Of a DNA stretch of 64,000 bases, positions 34,690-48,530 are shown piece by piece (the stretch's first letter is position 1; every line of letters begins with the position of its first letter). This DNA is from Styela clava (Eukaryota; Chordata; Ascidiacea; Stolidobranchia; Styelidae): contig NC_135252.1 of the NCBI RefSeq assembly GCF_964204865.1, positions 5,167,383 to 5,231,382 on the forward strand, in the 5' to 3' direction. The translations under genes and the position numbers were made by a program. The notes under the pieces are model-generated. The model saw nothing but the letters and a program-made list of their open reading frames with translations, was not told where the DNA came from and searched no databases.

Positions 34690-37640
34690 AAACTAAGAAA
34701 AATAAAATCTAGGTTAAAATAGATAAAAACTGTTTAGATTTAGACAATATAATATATTAAAACAATCCAGATTTCTACGCATTGTATTTTCGATGTTGAT
34801 TCACAAGCGAAAGCAACTCGTTGTTACAATGATAAAACGACCGATATGACGAGACAGACATGCTTTACATGCATTGTCGGCATCACTTCTTCCGGTAGCG
34901 CGTACTCATTCTTACTACGTCATCTCATATGTCGCAACTCATTGTTATTAGATAGATCACAAATGGATACTTTCGTTGCTGTTTAATTTAAATGAATCGA
35001 GATCGTTTTTTGTTTATTTATTCTTTCATTTTATCAGAAGGAAAGATCTCTGTGACTACTACTACCTACTGCAGTATACACTGAAAGTGCTAGCACTTAT
35101 ATAATTACGTGAATAGACGCGTGGGTTAGCGTGGTATTCATTCATTATTAAGCGGATAATATTGTGATAAGTCAAGGATTGTAGGTTTAGAGAAATATTA
35201 CCAAAATTGCATCGCGCAATGGATTTTATCTCCGACACTTGGCTTAGTACAGTAAAAAATTTAAAACTAGATTATGTATTGCAAACGTCAACAAAAATAG
35301 GTCTCGGCAATCGGCATTCAGTACAACTTGGCTGAAAATGCAAGTAATCTCGTACAGTGCAGACAGACCTGTTTGTGCCAAGTCTGAATGCTAGTTTTGG
35401 CCGACTATTCAGCAATATATCGACTTGGGTGGATTTCAGGCCATTCGCAACTTAACGAAATGGTACGGATACGAAAGTTTCCAATATAGTCGTGGTCTAT
35501 ATGTCGATACCTGTGGTGCTAATTTAGAGTTTCATATTTTCAAAACCAAGCATGAAGCACATTACATTGTATAAGCTATAAGGGTACAGATACTCTTATT
35601 TCCGAAAAATAGGCTGAACATGTTCTGCTGAGATCGTGTGACTCTCACTTTTTATCTCAACGTTCGCTTACTTGTCTATGTACTAACTCTAGAGTTGTTA
35701 TCTACCATACCACACATAACTGTTCGTCGAAGGTTCCGGTTTAATCACGTGAAGACGGCTACATATGAAGAATTCTGGTTCATATCAATGTTATATATAC
35801 CACAAAAACGTCCAGGGCCTACTGCATCACACTGTCAAATTCGGATAAGCGGCCAGAAAACCAAGGTTCCTCTATATTATATGATAGTTATAAGCTTACT
35901 TTCATTCGGGTTTAATATGAAATTCCATTTTCATTCAACGTAAGAGTTGTTGCTGGTGGTTCAGGAAATCATCGACAGCCTATTTTTACCAACAATAAGC
36001 CAGTGTGCTTAGCATTGTTTTGTTTATGCGAGAAGTGAAATGTTATTCCAGTTTCATTCCCGTAAGAGTTGATGCTTGTGGTTCAGTAAATCACAGACAG
36101 TATATTTTCACCAACAATAAGAAAGTAGGCTTTGCATTGTTTCGTTCATGTGGGATACACTATACCTTCCGAAAGTCGTGAAGTGGGAAGTCGTTTTTTA
36201 ACGCGAAACAGAAATATGACTAATATTGTTTATATATATCACATTTATTTATTGAATTCAAGCTATGTCGAGCACGAGACTATTCCAGATAAATGTTTTG
36301 GCAAATGTCTTTATACTCTTAATAAAAAGGCTGAAACCTTTTCTATCAACTTCTAAGTTCATCCTTCATTGTCACAAATTTCAATCGCATTATTGTGCTA
36401 TTGTGAATGTGCCTTCACTAAAAATTTGTCGTTGATATTATACCGTATTTATCTTATAATATATGCTGTGTACGTAGAATGCGAAGTTCTTAACTATTTC
36501 TGTCAGGCGTGATTGTATAAAGACGTAGACGTAGTATTGTATAAAACTTTAGAGATAAAGGATCGTAGAATCACAGACCCATTTTCTGCCATTGATTCAA
36601 TTTAAATCTCTGTGTAAAACTATCTAAACATCCCCCTCAAATATAAAACATCATTGCCGTCAAATATGACGTGGTGCAAAAACCCAAGTACGAACTACCT
36701 ATTCCACCTATATGTAAACTGTGTATTGCATCGGTCTAAAATCTGAATAAATGCAATTTCCGCACCCTGTATTTTTAGCGTCTGTAATTTTTTTTGTTCA
36801 GTCCGTCTTCCAATTAATTATAATTGATCTGGATTTGCGTCATTTCCGGCTATTTCAAAATGCAAACGTATCTATTCTTTGATTTATGATTGCATAGTTC
36901 GGCATGGTGCGTCTAACAAATGACGTGATGCAAGCGTTTGTGAATATACTCAACGCAAATCAAACCAATTACTAATTGGATTTGTATTTTCTGCAATAAA
37001 TCCAACTACAAAAGCTTAATCAAACATTTTTATACATAACCTAGACTAGAATACATGATCATACATCCTCAAGTCTATTAGTTTCGCAAAAATTCTGTCT
37101 GGACGGTGCGGCACTGAAGATTGTCAGATATGATACAAGATCCACGCCCAATAAAATAAAATTTACATACATAGAAAGGAGTGAAGATAAATGCATCCAC
37201 ATAAGTTTGCCAGAAAAGACCAGTGGGAGTATCTCGCGATTTTAAAGTTAGCACGAGACAATGTCAAAGTTCTATACCAGATATTATTGATTTGGAATAA
37301 TCCCATGCATGAATTACGCGCTGATTTTATTCATATGTTATCCTGTGTTTCAAAGGCTGTAAGAATTTTATAAAAATGCTGACTATTGCGCATAATTTTA
37401 CCGCACTGAACGCGTGCTTTCTTCAACATAAACTGTAACTCAATTCAACGTCTGTTTTGTTTGCCACTCCACTTTCAGTGTCCTTTGAGTTTTGCATTTC
37501 ATTGTTAGGTGTCGCCAACAAATTTTAGTATAGGTATTCATCTTTTTGAAGGTGTCAACCATCTGATGGCTACTAGTCAACTCATACATTCTTCGCATAC
37601 AAATTTATAACTTTCGAACGATTAATGTCAGCTATTTGCT
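34690..37640. other. Intergenic region with a tandem duplication near 35940-36160
   Basis: Mostly AT-rich DNA with no supported gene. A segment containing GGTTCAGGAAATCAT and ACCAACAATAAG at about 35940-36040 recurs at about 36062-36160 with modest divergence (period ~121 bp). The divergent side of the metallophosphoesterase gene (34680-35000) should hold its promoter; no TATA box stands out. Confidence 0.4.
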
Positions 37641-37643
37641 TAC

Positions 37644-37917
37644 CTGATCTGTACTGTTGCACGGCTGTGGTTCACCATGTGATTAGGACATCTTATCGGC
37701 TTTCTGTCTAAACTAAATATCCTATGCTCTTGCCCCAACTTTGGCAATTTTATAGTTTTGTTTATTGCTGTTTTGACAATCAATACTTTATAGTGCATCA
37801 CTGATATTCTGCCTTCATGAATGGACGACAGCTTGACGTTGGACTTGTTTTTCCAGCCTGCTGGAGAAATGTCAGATGATAAATCACTTGACAATTTTTT
37901 CGAAAAATAAGATGCTC
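37644..37917 (-). CDS. Candidate orphan internal exon
   Basis: On the minus strand, a strong acceptor (a T-rich run ending CATTTCAG) leads into a 274-bp open stretch that ends at the donor GTAAGC. It encodes about 91 residues, basic and serine-rich, containing SSDISPAGWKNKSNVKL. Flanking codons also stay open, so coding bias is unproven. No relatives were recognised and no neighbouring exon was found. Confidence 0.3.
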
Positions 37918-38029
37918 CTGAAATGAAAAAAAAACATGCATTGCAATGCTTATATGCAAAATCAGAGCTCTGTGTAGAACGTTGTGACCGTAGTTCATAT
38001 ACGGTCACTGTGGTGACAGCATATTTGCA

Positions 38030-38115
38030 TCCGTAAATTGCGGTTAGGGCATTTGCACCCGCATACTGTTGTACCTACCAACATTTGTATCAACAGATTT
38101 TTGCACCCATATATA
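38030..38115 (+). repeat. ATTTGCACCC minisatellite, left part
   Basis: Units such as ATTTGCATCCGTAA and ATTTGCACCCGCATAC. The array is cut at 38115 by the hAT-like element 38116-39838 and resumes at 39839, so the two parts were once continuous. Confidence 0.7.
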
Positions 38116-38550
38116 TAGGGTTACCATATTTTTGTGACTTCAAAGCGGGACGCCTCCAAAGACAACGACCCCTTGTGAGCTGTGATTTTTTTAATTTACA
38201 TTTCTCGATTTTACTACATAGGCCTACATTTAAAGCCATCCCGGCTGTACTCATTGACCATATTGCTATCGAGATTTCATGCGCATATTCTCTGTCTGAA
38301 TATCGGGTTCAGTTCGAAAAATAGAAAGGAATTGACGCTAACGATACTGGTACAAATAATTCGAATTTAGATTTTTTTATGTACAGCAAAAGGAAGAAAG
38401 ATAGCCTGCCGTTTTCAAGAATTGAGAATTTACTTATTTCCCCCCAAGCATGCTTTTCCGTAGATAACGCCTTCGTCAAAAAGACGTTGTTCAAAGTTAC
38501 ATTCACGTAAACGTCAGAACAAGACCAATTAGTGTTGATTTTACATGTGA

Positions 38551-39660
38551 TAGGGGAAAATGGGTCACGTTGGGACATGGGGCACGGTGGAAAATCAGCT
38601 CTCACACTAATCCTATAGTCCACTGCTATCCGCTTTAGTCCACTGTAAATGTCCACTGCGAGTGGATGCGCCTTCCGAATTTCGTCGTGTGATGGTCTAA
38701 AAATAGTTGTTTCCTATGGGGAACAATGGACCGGGTTTCAGTGGGACATGCTCTACAGGGCACAATTTGACAATGTTTGATACAATAAATGCTTAGAGAC
38801 CTAGGCATACTTTATATTTTGTGTAATATTATGGTATATTTCGACCCATAGCCCAATATGAAATATATTCGAGAATCAAAAATATTTCCAGATTTAGATT
38901 CGAGAAAGGAAATAAATTAATTTGTTTGCGAAATTTTTTGTTGAAATATCTGAAATATTTCGGTTGAACCTTACAGGATTTACATATTTATCCCGGGGGA
39001 GAAGAAAGCCAATAAGACGGCTTATCCATATGGCGAACCACGCCTCTCGTCCGGTTACCATTCCAAGTCGGGTATGAGATTAGTTATATTGTTTGTTTTC
39101 GGAAGCATGAACTTGGTGGTGGAGGAAGCCGTAACCGACCAGCGGTTACGTGAACCACCCAACGACGGCGAGGAGTCCAGCAATCCTCTTGCACATAACC
39201 ATCCCTGCATGGGATTCGAACACATGCAGAGTAATTAGAGGTGCGGTGGCGAACGTATTCCTAACGCTTAGCCCGTTGAGCCACACCGCCGCGCGGTGAT
39301 TTTAAACATCTCAAATCTTCAAATTTGAAGTCTCCATGTTCTTTGGAGTTAGACGATTATGCTAATTAATTGCTCATTTTTAAGGGCATACTTCGTTGAA
39401 TTTTAACAGAATGACCCTATGTGCCCCAGGGTCTGTCCGAATGTGCCCCACAAGTGGGGTACAGTGGGACAATTGACAAACATTTTTCAAAACATTTTGG
39501 TGATAAGATGTGTGTCGCAAGGGAATTTCTTAGTCGCTTAATAAAAAACTACATTTACCCCTCACTGCATGAGTCCCGCAAAGTTAAGTGAAGGTACAGA
39601 TTAAACGGCTCAAAATCTGCATAGGGAAAAAAGTGTCCCAACCTTCCCCACTTTCCCCTA
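38551..39660. mobile_element. TAGGGGAAA-ended DNA element, nested
   Basis: The ends are inverted copies: TAGGGGAAAATGGGTCACG on the left and TAGGGGAAAGTGGGGAAGG read inward from the right, both followed by TTGGGACA. The interior has repeated GTGGGACA/TGTGCCCC motifs and no coding region. No convincing target duplication is visible, so the superfamily is open. Confidence 0.6.
38972..39296 (-). mobile_element. tRNA-derived SINE, nearly full length
   Basis: Read on the minus strand, it starts GCGCGGCGGTGTGGCTCAAC, a Pol III A-box-like head, and has the B-box-like GTTCGAATCCC about 70 bp further, as in a tRNA. A ~230-bp non-tRNA body then ends near CCCGGGATAAATATGTAAAT. Other copies lie at 57140-57427 and 25945-26083, with a head fragment near 18650. 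This copy has the most complete head and lacks ~10 bp next to the B box. Confidence 0.8.
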
Positions 39661-39838
39661 CGTTACGGGAAACAACGAAACAAACAAAATAACGCATTCA
39701 CCTCCAGCAAGTGGGCTAGCGCTGCGCTGCACAGCAACAACAGTAACGAGAACATGTTCGTGTATTATGGTGGACGGCTGGACGCAACACGCTAAAAACG
39801 GGACTGTTCCGCCTAAAGCGGGACGTATGGTAAGCCTA

Positions 39839-40045
39839 CATATATATATTGATTGCACCTGCGAACATTTGCACTCATGTACATATGCACCCATGTACAT
39901 TTTCGCTCTAGACATTTGCATTGACGTGCATTTGCGCCAGGGACATTTGTACCCACGGGCTTTGCATCCATATACATTTGGACCGAAGGTTATTTGCATT
40001 TATGTACATCTGCCCCCATGGACATTTGCACTCAAGGCTGTGATA
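39839..40045 (+). repeat. ATTTGCACCC minisatellite, right part
   Basis: Continuation of the array at 38030-38115, with units such as ATTTGCACTCATGTAC, ATATGCACCCATGTAC and ATTTGCACTCAAGG, about 20 bp each and imperfect. Confidence 0.75.
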
Positions 40046-40097
40046 AAACTTCATCGGACCAGAAAACACGAGGTCATAATTCCCGTTACTTGTCGCT

Positions 40098-40217
40098 AGA
40101 CTACTATCCTGTTTTTTTATATTAACGGGTCTACGATGAAAAAGATTTAATGGGTCGGACTACTATCCTGTTTTTTTATATTAACGGGTCTACGATGAAA
40201 AAGATTTAATGGGTCGG
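40098..40217 (+). repeat. 60-bp perfect tandem duplication
   Basis: The block starting GACTACTATCCTG at 40098 is repeated without change at 40158, indicating a very recent duplication in unique DNA. Confidence 0.85.
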
Positions 40218-40239
40218 AAAATTATCCAGTTAATTGCTA

Positions 40240-42080
40240 CAAAGTCGAATCTCAATGCAGCGCAATCCTCCGTGTTTTTTTATATGATAAATCGAGTAAA
40301 TGGCGGAGTTACTGGAGCGCAGAAAAAGTGGCTAGTATGAACCAATTGACAGGGCCTATTATGCAGTTATTATGCTACCGTGTGTTCATGCAATGACCAT
40401 TTTATAGGCCGGAATTAATACGTTGTGTTCCTATAAACGAAAAAATTGTTGGGGGGAAAGGGGCAGATACGTCCGCTCCTAAACTAAGACACATAAATAT
40501 CTACTGCTGTCTTGGTCTTGAAAAAAATCCGTCTGCCACCTGGTTTTGTGGAACTTTGTCTCTTCTAACGAGGAACAAAGTTTTATAATACTAGCATGCT
40601 CATTTCTATTCACGATTGAGAGTCACGGCTTCTTTTGCCCTGAGAGCTCCAACAACCTTGGACACAAATTTCATTATTATTCCAGTACCCTTTTACGGCA
40701 TCGAAAGCTATACATGATTGTGGTGTAACAAATATTTATGGTGATAGACGAGTACGTTAACGACGTCAAGTAACTATCTCAATGTAAGATAATTACTAAT
40801 TGTGTCGTAGGTGCTCTGGTCTCATGCCCATTTCGCAGTTAAAACACATCAGTGCGTCGAAGATTTCATCTAATATAGACGCATATTGCGCACCCGTCAC
40901 ACAATCGAATGGATTTTAAAAATGGAAACGATCGCCATACCATTTTACCAAGACGGCGTTATTCGTTCCTTTTCCATCCGATGAACCAGAAACCTCGCAG
41001 GTTGCACAACAGTGACCAAGCTACCCGTAAATATTTCCGGAGTCTTGTCGCAAATAGGAAAAGAACATGAACACCTTTTTACATAATTATGAACTATGTA
41101 TATTGTATTCTTTATCAGGGAATACATTGTCCTGCCCGTGCCTTGACAAGAAACAATTGAAAATAAACAATCGTGAAGAGCTGTTTGCAGTATATTGTTC
41201 TTCGTACACAACTTATATTATTTACCATACTATAAAATATCGAATTTTTTCGGGATCAGGAATACTGACTCATCTATTCCAAAGATTTCGCTCTTACGGT
41301 GCTTAAAATGACAATCAATAACCTTTACTTTGGTTAACTGTATATAAATTGACAGCACTGCAGTTAAAACTAATAAAACGTATACCATGCTACCTAATAA
41401 TGATAGAGGCAAACGCTTTGACACAGGGAGCCAACAGTACTTGAAAATGTATAAAACAAAAAAATCTATTTATTCATTTGCTTAATTAGCAAAAAGTAAT
41501 ATATTACTTGAAAACATTGTACTTTTTACATTAATATGTTATAATTTGAGATGCAATCGATTAAAAATACCAAATCGACATTGAGTCTTCACCGCCTTGG
41601 GTGCTAAATCACGAAACAACTATCACATTAGAACAAGGTCCCTTCCCGGACAGGTGCATTTTTACAGAATTCACACACACACACTTGTGAGAAACACTGG
41701 TTACAAAAACTTAAAATACAAAAAATGTCTGTACAATATTTAGCACCCGCTTTTTGTCTTGAATTGGTAAAATTGTAGACATATGAAAGTGCATAAGATA
41801 GAAATAATATATTAAAACAAGTTGCAATTGTACAATCGCCACAGTTGCATCTTGGAAATATCTAATTGATGACAAAACTGCTGGTCAGATGTACCCTTTA
41901 CCATTAATAAGTAAAATTTGTTAGAATAAACTTAAAAAATGAATTCCTTGGCAACAAATAAAAAGCCTCAATTCAGCTTTATAGATAGAGACTCAGTAAC
42001 ACATAAACAAATAAAAATTTGAACTCTCTCACGTTTTGATTTAAAACATCACATACGAATGATGATAGGATTACAGATTA
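40240..42080. other. Intergenic region including the likely PDE6D 3' UTR
   Basis: AT-rich. On the minus strand an AATAAA signal at about 41470-41476 could end the PDE6D transcript, implying a ~1-kb 3' UTR. A short CA run lies near 41675. A frame at 41230-41424 (-) with one hydrophobic stretch was not accepted as a gene. Confidence 0.35.
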
Positions 42081-42086
42081 ATTTTT

Positions 42087-42300
42087 GGTACTCCCGTAGT
42101 ATGTGAACAAAGATGACGAACACCAGAACGTAGTATGTGTACCAGGTTAGGGGTTGGCCATAATTTTATTCCAATTTACCTTATGTGACTCCCAAGGGAT
42201 CCCTGTAGTATTCGTACCTGAAAATATAGCCTAACCATAACCTGGTACACATACTACGGTTCAGTGTCCGCCACCTTGGTTCACATACTTCGGGAGTACC
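42087..42300. mobile_element. GGTACTCC-family hAT-like MITE (long-TIR type), 214 bp
   Basis: An 8-bp target duplication TAATTTTT flanks it (42079-42086 and 42301-42308). Both ends start GGTACTCCCG and remain inverted copies for about 80 bp, through GTATGTGTACCAGG and GGCCATAATTTTATTCC. It lies 235 bp beyond the PDE6D stop codon, probably in the 3' UTR. Confidence 0.88.
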
Positions 42301-42534
42301 TAATTTTTAATATCATAAATGAAACTAACAGTGAATATCTAGACTGAGTGAATCTAACATCTATTTAGCTATTGCAGTGCTTAGTCAAATGCGCTTAAAA
42401 ATTAAATTCGTAGATTCCATTTGATTTTGCATAGTCATTCCCTGTAACTTTGATAATTCACTCAATGTTGTGATTTTTTGACCATTCGTAGTAATAAGGT
42501 AAGTGTGAATATTCAGTTGCAGGGGAAGCTGACA

Positions 42535-45293
<2,759 letters not shown>

Positions 45294-45299
45294 ATTTGT

Positions 45300-46280
45300 A
45301 ATCCAGGTATTAAATTACCACGTACTAAGCTAATTTTGTCACTCGAATAACTCAAGTCCAGTAGTTCAAGCCTTTGTTGCAGATATACGGTAACTGGACA
45401 AGTAATTACAGTTTCAGAATACGGTACCTAATTACAAATGCTGTAATGTGACTATGTCATTATGTGTAGTGAAGATAATGCCATCCTACTAATACATATC
45501 CCAGTGCCCGTATTCAGTTATTTGTGCTAACATGACTAAGCATTTCTTGTATATATATATTCTATATATTGTTATTAAGAGTAGTGAAGATAATGCCATC
45601 CTACTAATACATATCCTAGTGAAGTGCCCTTATTTGTGGCTACAGAACTAACTTCACTACTTGCTAGTATAGATATAGACACTGCAATACAGCAGAACGA
45701 GCCCTTGGTTGCTATTTACTGTTAGACTGTAGAGCGATATACCCCAGGCAGTCAGACGAAACTCGAAAAGGCATCGCACAATGAGGCAAGATGGCGTCTT
45801 ACTGACTGTCTCTCACAGTACACATTTTATAATGTGTAGGCCACGTTCAAACGATCGATAACTGACAGAAAAACGTTGCATACTGGTATGCAGTTTTCGG
45901 TATTGATAAATGGTGTCGAAGCGAATTCGATCGCTAGTAGATTAACATACAAATAGGGGATTATATCGAAACGCAATAATCCCCTATGCCTGTCACATTT
46001 CTGGCAAAGATTTGCTGTTGTCATGTTCCTGTGTTCGGTCGATATATATGAACATTTACAGTGAAATTTATCCTGAACATTCGTGAGCAAAGTGAAATTT
46101 GGTTTTCTTAAAGAGTACTCGAGCAAAAATTCAAAGTTACCAACAACAAAACCAATTAATCCAAAAAAAAATCCACGAAATTCAATATACCCATGAAGTC
46201 GAGAAGTCTACTCAAAATGTGCAAGCCTTCAAACTTGCTCGTGCTGTCACAATCATCATTGGCCAAACGTAAATTTCTAC
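45300..46280. other. Region upstream of PDE6D with a short direct repeat
   Basis: Should contain the PDE6D promoter. The block GTGAAGATAATGCCATCCTA occurs at about 45468 and again at about 45583, each followed by CTAATACATATCC. No other gene is supported. Confidence 0.4.
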
Positions 46281-46289
46281 CAGATAAAG

Positions 46290-48015
46290 CAGGGCTCCCC
46301 AAACTTTTGAGCTCGCGGCCCCTTTTAATATAGTAAAATTTTTCGCGGCCCTTGTCCACGTTAAATAATGCCAAACAGTTCGAATTATGCCTTTTTGATG
46401 TTTTATTGGCAGAGCTAATTCTCAACTTTAACATGTCTACTCAATAACAAAAACAAGCATATATTTATTCAGATTAACGTTTCTCAATTATTCAGTGTAA
46501 TGGGTACGAATGCTTTTTGCTGCATAGCAAGGCTCAATGTATGTTTATACAGGCCTAAATGATGAATTACGTTGTATGGCTACTGACGGCATGGTCCTTA
46601 TCTCGAATTGTTCACTCTAATTGATCAAACTTAGCATAAGGCAGCATTTTGTTCGACGCCAAATTATCAGGGAAAAAACTCATGGCGCACCTACACGAAA
46701 AATATACTGCCTCGAAACAAAACACAATTTTGTCATCGTTAATATGAACTAAATGTCTTTTGAGGTTTTTAATCATGTAAGCCCGATGAATAAAGGCAAA
46801 AAGTTAACGTTTCTTTTTTATCACTGCCTGGTTGCAGCATGTAGGGTTCATCTCTTATATTACGTAACAATAGACCCTACGTACAGAAAGTAAACACATA
46901 GAACGGCAAAATGACTTTGATCCATAAACACGTCATTTGAAACAATTAAACATTTAGAATAAATATGATATGTAATATGTTTCGAGGCGCACTCAGCAAA
47001 TCGTCTTCGGAAACCGCTAGCATAACGATTAGAGCCGTCATTGTTATGCAAACCGCAAATCGGGTTTCACGATCAGAATATGCATTGTTATGCAAGCGCC
47101 ATCATTCTACCGTGTTTCCCCGAAGATAAGACCAAGGTTGAATTTTAAAAAGATTTCAATATAAGAGCTCGGCTTCAAAAAGGACTTAGTCGATAGCGCG
47201 AATTTTTTTTTTTTTTTGACTCAATCTCGTGGAAGTGCGTCGTTTTAATTTTGCTAGGACGTCGCAAAATTTCGTGATTCGTGAACCTTTCAAAAACCCA
47301 TATCTTCTACTTTCACTGGAAAAAAGAAAGATTAAATCGATCCTACCTGTGATGTTGCTATAATAGGAATGTTTTATTCTGGAAATTCGGTTTTCTGTAG
47401 ATAAAGATTATTTGTCCTTGGTTCCAAAAGCATTGCGCACTCCCAACTTCTTTGCGATTTCGTATTTATATAAAGCAGCCTTTTCTACCAAGGCCCATTA
47501 ATTGCGATTTCACTGACTGTCGTTAAGTTTTGTTTAATCGTTTATATGAGCATATTTTTGAAGGGCGTCACAATACAATGAAGTTCGAGAACCACTGCGT
47601 CCCAGTCGATAGCAAGAAATATTTTCTACTTTTTTAAATGGGTAAAAGTCTATATGTAGCAGGTATTTAAAATAAAAACGTGCTATTTATAAGTAAATGG
47701 AAATAGGTATTCATATTTTGCATATATATATAATAAAAAAATCTCATTATTCTGTATCCCAAAAATAAGCCCTAGTGTTATTTTCGAAAGAAAATTGGAG
47801 ACAGTGTCTTATTTTTGGAAAAACACGGTATTATGATGATGTATTCACTCGGAATCGTGAAATCTTTGTTTTACACTATTTGTATAATAATTGTATTTCG
47901 AATCAAGAGTCTGAAAAAAGTACAATAGTCAATATATATGGTATTTTGTGTAAAATTGGTGTTCTCTTTGCGGCCCCTAAAATTCGTTTCGCGGCCCCTA
48001 GTTTGGGAAGCCCTG
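46290..48015. mobile_element. hAT-like non-autonomous element, 1726 bp
   Basis: Flanked by the exact 8-bp duplication AGATAAAG (46282-46289 and 48016-48023). The ends are inverted: CAGGGCTCCCCAAACTTTTG on the left and CAGGGCTTCCCAAACTAGG read inward from the right, followed by GCGGCCCC motifs at both ends. No transposase frame. A TA-flanked element (47110-47828) is inserted in it. Confidence 0.85.
47110..47828. mobile_element. TA-flanked element with CCGTGTTT ends, 719 bp, nested
   Basis: Left CCGTGTTTCCCCGAAGATAA and right (inward) CCGTGTTTTTCCAAAAATAA are inverted repeats with AAGAC following on both sides; a TA dinucleotide flanks each end. A TA target fits Tc1/mariner-related or other TA-targeting transposons. 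No transposase. It is inserted in the hAT-like element 46290-48015 and so is younger than it. Confidence 0.65.
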
Positions 48016-48530
48016 AGATAAAGCACTAGTGTCGACATGATCTTTTAATAACAACAAATCGGTATGTAGGAAATATCCATGTCGAAGGACAGGGCCGGAT
48101 TTAGAGTTTTTTTAGACAATGGAAGTCCTGGGTCAATGTTGTTTATTCCCATAAACCCAAATCATACCAAGATCATAAATAGGTTATACATCTGAGAAAA
48201 GATATACGAAGAGTGTGCAGCATAAGTCTGGGTATCTAAATTCCAATACAATACAAAATTCAATCGGATACAACAATGCAAACGCGACGCGCATGGTATT
48301 TCGGCGGCCATGATCGTCGAAATAGATATTCACGTTGGGGACTCTACCAGAGTTCGGATCCTTTTCTTTTTGCAAACTTTCTACCATTCAATAGTTTTGT
48401 AGGCTCTTTTCTTCTGATTTTGAGTGTGGAAAGTTGCTATCCGAGACCGCTCACCAAATTTTTGAAAAAGGCCTATTTGACATAGGCCTAGGCCTAAGAC
48501 ATCCTTCAGCTGGCGCAATGTCTCAATTTA

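Larger units (their letters stand above)
38116..39838. mobile_element. hAT-like element, 1723 bp, inserted in a minisatellite
   Basis: Terminal inverted repeats TAGGGTTACCATA (left) and TAGGCTTACCATA (right, reverse complement) are flanked by the 8-bp duplication CATATATA (38108-38115 and 39839-39846). No transposase frame. It contains a second element (38551-39660), which in turn contains a SINE (38972-39296). Confidence 0.82.

Noticed and set aside
38972..39296. Functional tRNA gene
   Set aside because: A and B boxes are present, but the sequence cannot fold as a complete tRNA, has a long unrelated body and recurs as a SINE.
41230..41424. 64-codon minus-strand frame with a hydrophobic stretch and a GTAAGA donor
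   Set aside because: It starts at GTG, no acceptor or partner exon was found, and AT-rich DNA often yields hydrophobic runs.
48090..48530. hAT-like end CAGGGCCGGATTTAG at about 48090
   Set aside because: The start motif is typical, but no matching right end or target duplication was found, so no element can be delimited.
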